A DNA stretch of 64,000 bases from assembly GCA_002412925.1 (NCBI GenBank), contig DHVZ01000076.1, forward strand, positions 47,572 through 111,571, read 5' to 3'. Of the stretch, positions 59,572 through 64,000 are shown piece after piece. Both the position numbers and the translations under genes were made by a program. This DNA comes from Anaerolineales bacterium UBA5195 (GTDB lineage Bacteria > Chloroflexota > Anaerolineae > Anaerolineales > Villigracilaceae). How positions within the stretch are numbered: position 1 is the stretch's first letter; each line of letters begins with the position of its first letter. Below the pieces are notes generated by a model. The model was not told the DNA's origin and did not search any database. It saw nothing but the letters and a program-made list of their open reading frames with translations.

Positions 59572-59709
59572 CCAATCCGCGCTCCTTTAACGAAACCCAG
59601 CGCCCCTGGCCGATGACCAGGTGGTCGAGCACGTCCACATCCAGCAGTTTCCCGGCCTGAACGATGGCGCGGGTCACGGCGACATCATCGGGGCTGGGGG
59701 TGGGATCGC
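59572..59709 (-). CDS. radC: radC exon 2
   Basis: The 138-nt exon encodes D-P-T-P-S-P-D-D through V-S-L-K-E-R-G-L, the C-terminal JAB part of RadC after the catalytic Asp. It begins with GC, completing the Gly codon of the H-x-H-P-S-G motif, and ends with the first base of a Gly codon. It is flanked exactly by the 3' end of intron A and the 5' end of intron B. Confidence 0.88.
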
Positions 59710-59773
59710 GTAGAGTAGAGACAGGGACGCCATTCATGGATTGCTCCACGCGGTTTTCCCCAGCCCTCTCTCC

Positions 59774-59807
59774 GAACCGGACATGAGACTTTCGCCTCAT
59801 CCGGCTC
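59774..59807 (-). ncRNA. Group II intron A domain V
   Basis: On the minus strand, GAGCCGGATGAG is followed by GCGAAAGTC and TCATGTCCGGTTC, a 34-nt hairpin with the domain V ends and a GAAA loop. It lies just after the ORF stop, the usual place. Confidence 0.9.
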
Positions 59808-59819
59808 TCCATTGAATTA

Positions 59820-61526
59820 CTAGGCTTGGCGATAGCCGTGTTCAGCCTTGTGGCATATCAGGCAGAGTGTTTCGAGATTATTGAGGCTGTGGGATTTTGG
59901 CCCCTTCTTGTGGTGAACGCATAGGTTCTCAGTAGAGCCGCAGCGTATACACTTGAAGTTATCCCGCATCTTTGCCCGTAGCTTGAGTTCCGCCATTTCA
60001 AGCGGCTCATCGCGTGAGGCTCGGCTGCTGGTTGCCCCGATAATTGCCGTGTAGATGGCTTCATCTGGCCCGTTTTCGCCCATCGGGTAGTCTTGTAGGC
60101 TTGCATCTTCCGTTAGGTAGGGATGAGGAAATCCATCTTTTCCCTTCTGGTAGTAGCGCTGCCTTTGCAATTCTTTCCGGGTGGGTAACCACTGGTACGC
60201 TTCGAGGACTTTCTCCCCTTCACGTATATTGGCTGTCCAGCGTGTTCTTTTGTGGATGATTTTGGTCTTTTCAGCAATCAGATTGTGTTTCCGGCTGCCT
60301 TTATGTTTCTTGAGAAGCCAGCCCAAGTATCTGAACCACGTAAATCGGGTGATTTCTTCAATATCAACGAGCAGGCTGGTGTACTTGTAGTGCTCCGACC
60401 AACCCTTCACAATTGCATTCAGGGTGGTCAGCCTGCTGTATTCATCCATCCATGTCCAGCCTCTGGTAGTCAGGTCTTTGAGCTTCTTTTTGATGCGCTC
60501 TTTGTTCTTTTCTGCCGGTCGAAGATGCAGTATCCAGCGCCCTTCTGGCATAGCTCTCTGGATGTGATGTCCCAGAAAGTTGAAGCCATCATTGACATGG
60601 GTCAGGAGCGTCTTTTCTTCGGACAGTTCAAGATGGAGCTCTGTCATGAGAAAGTCTTGGATTTCCTGCTTGGCTTGTTGTACTCCGGCAATACCGTCGT
60701 TGCTCATCACAACAAAATCATCCGCATAGCGGATTAGACGATAGTTGCCATTTCCAGCTTGCCGCCTCTTGGCCCGTTCGTATTGCGGAAGATCCCACTT
60801 GGCGTTTGCCCATTTGTCGAACTCATTCAAGTAGACATTCGCTAACAGTGGGGAAATTACACCTCCTTGCGGAACGCCCGTTTCCGTGCGTGCAAAGAGG
60901 CCATCTTCCATTAAACCGGCCTTGAGAAACTTCCAGATTAGGTCGAGGAGGTCTTTATCTGCGATGCGCTGTTTGAGGATGGAGAGCAACTTGCGATGAT
61001 GTACTGTATCGAAGTAGCCCTTTATGTCACCTTCTATCACGTAGAAATACTTTTGTGTTGGCCCTGCTAGAGACATGATGACCGCAATGGCATCCATTGT
61101 GCAACGACCTTTGCGAAACCCAAAGGAATAGGGTTGGAAGTCCGTTTCATAGATGGGGTCAAGAATAGCTCTCAGCGCTTCTTGCACGATGCGGTCTCTG
61201 AGAACTGGTATCCCCAACGGTCTTTTCTGCCCATTGGCCTTCGGGATGTACACTCTTCGGACTGGTTGCGGCTGATAGGTTTTGTTCTTGAGAGATTCCA
61301 CGAGAGATTGAAATTCCTGCTCGTAGTTCTTCTTGAAATTATCCCTTGTCGTACCGTCGATACCTGCCGTTGAGCTTCCTGGTCGTGCCAGAACAGCTTC
61401 GGCTGCACATAGAATCCAGTAGTCCCAGTGCATGAGACTGTAGAGATTGGTGAAGCGGTGTTCGGGATTCTGTTGTGCTACCAATGCCAGGCTCTTTTGC
61501 TTTTGGGACATCTTTGATTGGCTCAT
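59820..61526 (-). CDS. Group II intron A reverse transcriptase/maturase with HNH domain
   Basis: The 568-residue protein has RT blocks VYIPKANGQKRPLGIPVLRD, YVIEGDIKGYFDTVHHRKLL, TGVPQGGVISPLLANVYLNE and YRLIRYADDFVVMS (YADD at 267-270), a maturase segment with FLGHHIQRAMPEGRW, and an HNH domain near the end (FKCIRCGSTENLCVHHKKG; LCLICHKAEHG). I use the ATG at 61526 with AAAGGA upstream. Sequence blocks differ clearly from intron B's enzyme, so they are separate lineages. It looks intact and active. Confidence 0.93.
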   Translation of the reverse strand: MSQSKMSQKQKSLALVAQQNPEHRFTNLYSLMHWDYWILCAAEAVLARPGSSTAGIDGTTRDNFKKNYEQEFQSLVESLKNKTYQPQPVRRVYIPKANGQKRPLGIPVLRDRIVQEALRAILDPIYETDFQPYSFGFRKGRCTMDAIAVIMSLAGPTQKYFYVIEGDIKGYFDTVHHRKLLSILKQRIADKDLLDLIWKFLKAGLMEDGLFARTETGVPQGGVISPLLANVYLNEFDKWANAKWDLPQYERAKRRQAGNGNYRLIRYADDFVVMSNDGIAGVQQAKQEIQDFLMTELHLELSEEKTLLTHVNDGFNFLGHHIQRAMPEGRWILHLRPAEKNKERIKKKLKDLTTRGWTWMDEYSRLTTLNAIVKGWSEHYKYTSLLVDIEEITRFTWFRYLGWLLKKHKGSRKHNLIAEKTKIIHKRTRWTANIREGEKVLEAYQWLPTRKELQRQRYYQKGKDGFPHPYLTEDASLQDYPMGENGPDEAIYTAIIGATSSRASRDEPLEMAELKLRAKMRDNFKCIRCGSTENLCVHHKKGPKSHSLNNLETLCLICHKAEHGYRQA

Positions 61527-62100
61527 ACGTCCTTTCTCCGTCTTAGTTTGCTTATTAGCCTTGAATTCAACTGCCTTCCTTCGCCATGTAGCAGGCTTTC
61601 CCTGCCTCGGACTACTACGAAGGCTCCGCCCCATGTGCAACATCTGGCCGCAGGCTGGCCTACTCCGTTGCCGGAGAGATGCACATGGTTCCCAAGTTCA
61701 TGTAAGTAACGTTGTCATATCGCTGTAGGCTCAGCCTGTACGCCTAGCTCGGCTCGTCGCCTCGCTCGTCATTGGGGAAACTCGGAAATTTTGGAGTACC
61801 GGTTTCCTATCCATCAGAGATTATGTCTGTCCAAGCGAGACAGACAATCCAATGACTACACCCTCGCCCTAACGTAAGCGGGTGTTCCAACCTTCGGCGC
61901 TTCAAACGGCTATTTCTTACGTAACCATGGCGATACTCTGGCTAGCAGCCTCGGGAAGTTTAGGGCTTCCCTTGCCACATTGTCGAAGGAGCTTCAGAAA
62001 CGATTGTGCCTCTGATCTTCGTCCCTGTCCCTCTAGCCACTCTGCTACTCCTTGCAGGGTTCCGTTACGGAACTCTTTACTTACATGCTTCTTGGCGCAC

Positions 62101-62659
62101 CGCTCGGGTGGTTGTGGACGACGATCACGCCCGAGGCGTTTTTGCGGACCGCTTCCTTGAAAACCTCGCCTACCCGCACTTGCGACGAGTTGACCGAACC
62201 GCGATAGATTTCAACCACTTCCAATACGCGGTTACGCCGGTCAAGCAGCAGCACGCGCAGGTGTTCCTGTTCCAGCGCGCCCATCTCAAATTGCACCAGC
62301 GCCGCAGCATCGCCCGGGGAATTGATCGTAGGCCGCTCTTCGGGTGATTCCAGCGTCAGGCGTCGGCCCAGTTCGATGGCGGCCTTGATCTGAGCGGCTT
62401 TCGCCTCGGCGATGCCGTGCTGGTTGCACAATTCATTGAATGGCGCGCGATGCAACCCGCCAATACCGCCGAATTTTTGCAACAGGCGCTGGCCCACCTG
62501 GACGGCATTTTCCCCCGGCACTCCAACACGCAATAAAATGGCGATCAGTTCGGCATTCGAGAGCGCCTGCGGGCCGAGCGCGGCCAGTCGTTCGCGCGGG
62601 CGCTCGGCTTCGTGCAGGTCGGTGATACGATAGACAGGGCGGGAGGTGGATTCAGTCAT
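62101..62659 (-). CDS. radC: RadC, exon 1 (gene split by two group II introns)
   Basis: The 559-nt exon encodes the first 186 residues of RadC: ITDLHEAERPRERLAALGPQ, LSNAELIAILLRVGVPGENA, a helix-hairpin-helix part, then the JAB domain with ASGVIVVHNHPSG, the catalytic HxH. RadC-family proteins are JAB/MPN metalloproteins; the DNA-repair role is doubtful. The whole gene is exon 1 (62659-62101), exon 2 (59709-59572) and exon 3 (57096-57086): 708 nt, 235 residues. Joining at the intron ends keeps the frame and restores HNHPSGDPTPSP. The ATG at 62659 has GAGGGA upstream. Without splicing, translation would stop after 15 intron bases (APRSM). Confidence 0.92.
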
Positions 62660-62721
62660 CTTTTCCCTCTTGGGAGATGGAGTTATCAATATTGTACAGG
62701 AATTTTGCCCCGATGCTATTC

Positions 62722-62750
62722 TTGACATTCCCCCCCGCATCAGATAGAAT
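62722..62750 (+). promoter_or_regulatory. Promoter of tRNA-Ala
   Basis: TTGACA (62722-62727) and TAGAAT (62745-62750) are 17 nt apart, and the mature tRNA begins 17 nt downstream of the -10. Confidence 0.8.
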
Positions 62751-62766
62751 CTTTAGGCTCAAAGTT

Positions 62767-62839
62767 GGGCCTGTAGCGCAGTTGGGAGCGCGCCTCAATC
62801 GCACTGAGGAGGCCAGGGGTTCGAATCCCCTCAGGTCCA
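62767..62839 (+). tRNA. tRNA-Ala (CGC)
   Basis: The 73-nt cloverleaf is complete: acceptor GGGCCTG with CAGGTCC, D-arm GCGC/GCGC, anticodon stem CCTCA/TGAGG with loop ATCGCAC (anticodon CGC), T-arm AGGGG/CCCCT with TTCGAAT. G3-U70 in the acceptor is the identity element of tRNA-Ala. CCA is not encoded. tRNA genes often serve as integration sites, and an excisionase-like gene follows. Confidence 0.97.
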
Positions 62840-62894
62840 CTTGTCTCATACCGTAGTATCACGAAGGCGCTATTGATTTCATGGAGTAAATGAC

Positions 62895-63170
62895 ATGATG
62901 CGCCTTTCCCCTTCCACCTCAACCCGTAAATTTGCCTGTGCGATCCCTGCCCTGAAACTTATGCCTGATTTGGCTGAATTCATGACCACCAAAGAAGCTG
63001 CAGATGCTTTAGGGTTTACGGTTGCGTCTGTTCGTCAATTGGTATACAAGAAAAAGATTGATAGTATACGCTTTGGGCGATCACTTCTTATTCCCAGGAA
63101 TGCAGTTAAAGAATACAAAGAAAAAACGGCGGGGATGAGTAAAAACGACCCAAGGCGAAACCTAAAATAA
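62895..63170 (+). CDS. Excisionase-like helix-turn-helix protein
   Basis: The 91-residue protein has a MerR/excisionase-type DNA-binding domain in its second half: MTTKEAADALGFTVASVRQL, VYKKKIDSIRFGRSLLIPRN, AVKEYKEK. Such 'HTH_17' proteins act as recombination directionality factors or small regulators in phages, plasmids and islands. A GGAG 8 nt upstream supports the ATG at 62895; the first 25 residues are not conserved-looking. Its place 55 bp after a tRNA gene suits an integrated element, but no integrase is visible. Confidence 0.75.
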   Translation: MMRLSPSTSTRKFACAIPALKLMPDLAEFMTTKEAADALGFTVASVRQLVYKKKIDSIRFGRSLLIPRNAVKEYKEKTAGMSKNDPRRNLK

Positions 63171-63203
63171 AAGCACTTGTCATCTTGACAGGTGCTTTTA
63201 TTT
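63165..63203 (+). terminator. Terminator after the excisionase-like gene
   Basis: AATAAAAGCACTTGTCA pairs with TGACAGGTGCTTTTATT with a single G-U pair, and the right arm ends in T-rich sequence. Confidence 0.8.
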
Positions 63204-63209
63204 AGAATA

Positions 63210-63234
63210 TACTGATAGCGTCAGCTTATCAGTA
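63210..63234. repeat. 25-bp palindromic repeat, copy 1
   Basis: TACTGATA-GCGTCAGCT-TATCAGTA has 8-bp perfect outer arms. It recurs 58 bp later with 2 changed bases in the core. It is a candidate operator or recombination site. Confidence 0.7.
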
Positions 63235-63238
63235 AGTG

Positions 63239-63260
63239 CGCCCTAGAAGGGCTTATTTTT
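63239..63260 (+). terminator. Small hairpin with T-run between the two repeats
   Basis: GCCCT-AGA-AGGGC is followed by TTATTTTTT. It may be a second terminator for the excisionase-like gene. Confidence 0.5.
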
Positions 63261-63267
63261 TAGGGCT

Positions 63268-63292
63268 TACTGATAACGTCAGTTTATCAGTA
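63268..63292. repeat. 25-bp palindromic repeat, copy 2
   Basis: TACTGATA-ACGTCAGTT-TATCAGTA has the same outer arms as copy 1, in the same orientation. Confidence 0.7.
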
Positions 63293-63478
63293 CATTAACA
63301 ACTGAAAGAAGCCCAGGTAAGTAAATACTCATCCCAGCCGTGGGAAGCGGACGCCACCGTCGTGAGATAGTCGGTCGATAACTCAAATTGAGGGATGATT
63401 GAGGGCGAGGTAATAAGTAATAACCAGGAGCGGCGGCGCGGATGGTGACGCGCGGGGCGAAAAGCAAAGTAACCCCCC
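63293..63478. other. Gene-free stretch
   Basis: No convincing coding frame, RNA or promoter was found. Its right part (about 63430-63478) is GC-rich and resembles the segment at about 63828-63871, forming part of a longer imperfect direct repeat. Confidence 0.4.
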
Positions 63479-63504
63479 TACCCCGTTCGATTCGGGGCCG
63501 CTCA
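63479..63504. repeat. Direct repeat with CCCCG/CGGGG hairpin, copy 1
   Basis: TACCCCGTTCGATTCGGGG is followed by CCGCTCA. A near-identical copy lies at 63872-63896, so the small gene at 63502-63807 is flanked by the pair. Confidence 0.65.
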
Positions 63505-63807
63505 TCTGTATTTTTTTAGTTTGACCTGAGTTTCATCATAAAGATAAACGATCTGTTTTCGCGTATCATCCGCAAAACAGCCTTCAGGTGGTTTGGCAGG
63601 CTGATACCCCATCATTGCCAGTTGTTTCCCTGTTTTCAGATGATTTGGCGTTTGCCCCCAGGCGTAACGTTTCAAGCCGGGACATTCCCAAAGGGGAGAG
63701 GGCTTTACATCCCAAGTCCATTCACAAACGGTACAGGAATACTTACCGTTTTCTTGCTTAATAAGGTTGTGCCGTTTTGGTTTGAAAATCTCTGTAATAT
63801 CTGTCAT
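63502..63807 (-). CDS. Small Cys-containing protein of unknown function
   Basis: I do not recognise the family. The 101-residue protein has CTVCEW followed by CPGLKRYAWGQTPNHLKT and later KQIVYLYDETQVKLKKY. CxxC and a later C suggest a zinc ribbon. The pattern resembles small proteins of mobile elements. A TAAAAT box 6 nt before the ATG (63819-63814) suggests a leaderless transcript. Low-confidence gene, but the codon pattern looks real. Confidence 0.55.
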   Translation of the reverse strand: MTDITEIFKPKRHNLIKQENGKYSCTVCEWTWDVKPSPLWECPGLKRYAWGQTPNHLKTGKQLAMMGYQPAKPPEGCFADDTRKQIVYLYDETQVKLKKYR

Positions 63808-63813
63808 ATCACT

Positions 63814-63819
63814 ATTTTA
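63814..63819 (-). promoter_or_regulatory. -10 element of a probable leaderless transcript
   Basis: TAAAAT on the minus strand ends 6 nt before the ATG at 63807, with no ribosome binding site. Confidence 0.4.
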
Positions 63820-63871
63820 CTCACAAAGGGCGGCGTGGATGCGACACATAAGGCAACCAAAGCGCGCCTTT

Positions 63872-63896
63872 TACCCCGTCTATTCGGGGCCGCTCA
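63872..63896. repeat. Direct repeat with CCCCG/CGGGG hairpin, copy 2
   Basis: TACCCCGTCTATTCGGGG is followed by CCGCTCA, differing from copy 1 by one missing base and one change in the loop. Confidence 0.65.
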
Positions 63897-63928
63897 ATTT
63901 CAAATTTTTGACAGGAAGGATGTGTCCT

Positions 63929-63997
63929 ATGGAATGCGCAACATGCAGGTTTTCAAAAAAATGTCCTTTGCAAAGATTGACTACCGGACAGTTTTAA
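63929..63997 (+). CDS. Possible 22-residue Cys-rich peptide
   Basis: MECATCRFSKKCPLQRLTTG and two more residues would be made from the ATG at 63929, 9 nt after AGGAAGG. An ATG at 63920 is also possible. Three Cys in CATC...C suggest a metal-binding peptide. It is too short to be sure. Confidence 0.3.
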   Translation: MECATCRFSKKCPLQRLTTGQF

Positions 63998-64000
63998 CAT

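Larger units (their letters stand above)
59710..62100 (-). mobile_element. Group II intron A (upstream intron in radC)
   Basis: The 2391-nt intron starts GTGCGCCAAG (62100) and ends TCTACTCTAC (59710). It holds a reverse transcriptase gene (59820-61526), domain V (59774-59807) and a domain VI stem next to the 3' end. It is inserted in the Gly codon of RadC's catalytic motif. The 574 nt before the ORF (61527-62100) contain no gene and should form domains I to III. Confidence 0.92.

Noticed and set aside
59561..59812. Small open frame starting in intron A domain V and ending in RadC-like sequence
   Set aside because: It is a chimera of intron RNA sequence and radC exon 2 plus the start of intron B. 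The intron ends explain it better than a separate gene.
62081..62659. radC as a truncated pseudogene
   Set aside because: The missing part lies downstream in frame once the two introns are removed; the exon sequences carry no stop or frame shift.
63210..63292. CRISPR array
   Set aside because: Only two copies, each a palindrome, and no cas genes nearby.

Overview
The window looks like a chromosomal stretch from a member of the Chloroflexota, probably an Anaerolineae-type lineage. This is an inference from gene families (GT39-type enzymes next to 'YYY' membrane proteins of the Chlor_Arch_YYY type, many hybrid GAF/PAS histidine kinases, a PQQ-propeller Ser/Thr kinase), moderate-to-high GC and the gene order rpmH-rnpA-yidD-yidC-jag-parA-parB. 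No 16S rRNA gene is present to confirm it.

Layout. 1-12.5 kb: an envelope-glycan block with the end of a methyltransferase, four very large multi-membrane proteins (two GT39-like, one GT39-YYY fusion, one YYY protein) and a DUF952 protein. 12.5-17.4 kb: cmk, a PlsC-like acyltransferase and a 1094-residue sensor kinase. 17.4-24 kb: the conserved rpmH-rnpA-yidD-(PQQ lipoprotein)-yidC-jag block, a PfkB kinase and parA-parB. 24-32 kb: Nudix, amidohydrolase, then two histidine kinases, an OmpR regulator, a TadZ/CpaE-like ATPase, a small protein and a CpaF ATPase, with no TadB/TadC or pilin genes. 32-38.5 kb: a double-HTH regulator, TPR protein, GNAT, two tandem V4R-like proteins, a lysophospholipase-like hydrolase, a DsbA-like protein, DUF554 and a cobalamin adenosyltransferase. 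38.6-46.3 kb: adenylate cyclase, YqeY, a PgpH-like HD phosphodiesterase, YbeY, DgkA-like kinase and an endonuclease IV-like protein. 46.4-54.5 kb, minus strand: GNAT, NarL regulator, FmdB, Hsp20, then a signalling operon (Ser/Thr kinase-PP2C-DnaJ/VWA-FHA-small protein-OmpR regulator). 54.6-57.1 kb: phosphoesterase, ParB-like-fold protein, DapA-family aldolase.

57.1-62.7 kb is the most striking part. The gene radC (minus strand) is cut by two complete group II introns, each with its own reverse transcriptase carrying YADD and HNH motifs. Removing both introns exactly at their GTGCGC...CTACTCTAC ends restores one 235-codon RadC frame. The upstream insertion falls inside the catalytic H-x-H-P-S-G-D signature, and the downstream one leaves a final exon of only 11 nt. 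Next to radC lie a tRNA-Ala(CGC), an excisionase-like protein, paired 25-bp palindromic repeats and small unknown genes, which suggests the edge of a mobile region.

A recurring regulatory feature is a -10 hexamer (TATAAT or TAAAAT) placed 6-7 nt before a start codon (10784, 21322, 38485 minus, 42022, 63807 minus). This predicts leaderless transcripts for genes that lack a visible ribosome binding site. Several perfect or near-perfect palindromes of 25-52 bp sit between genes.
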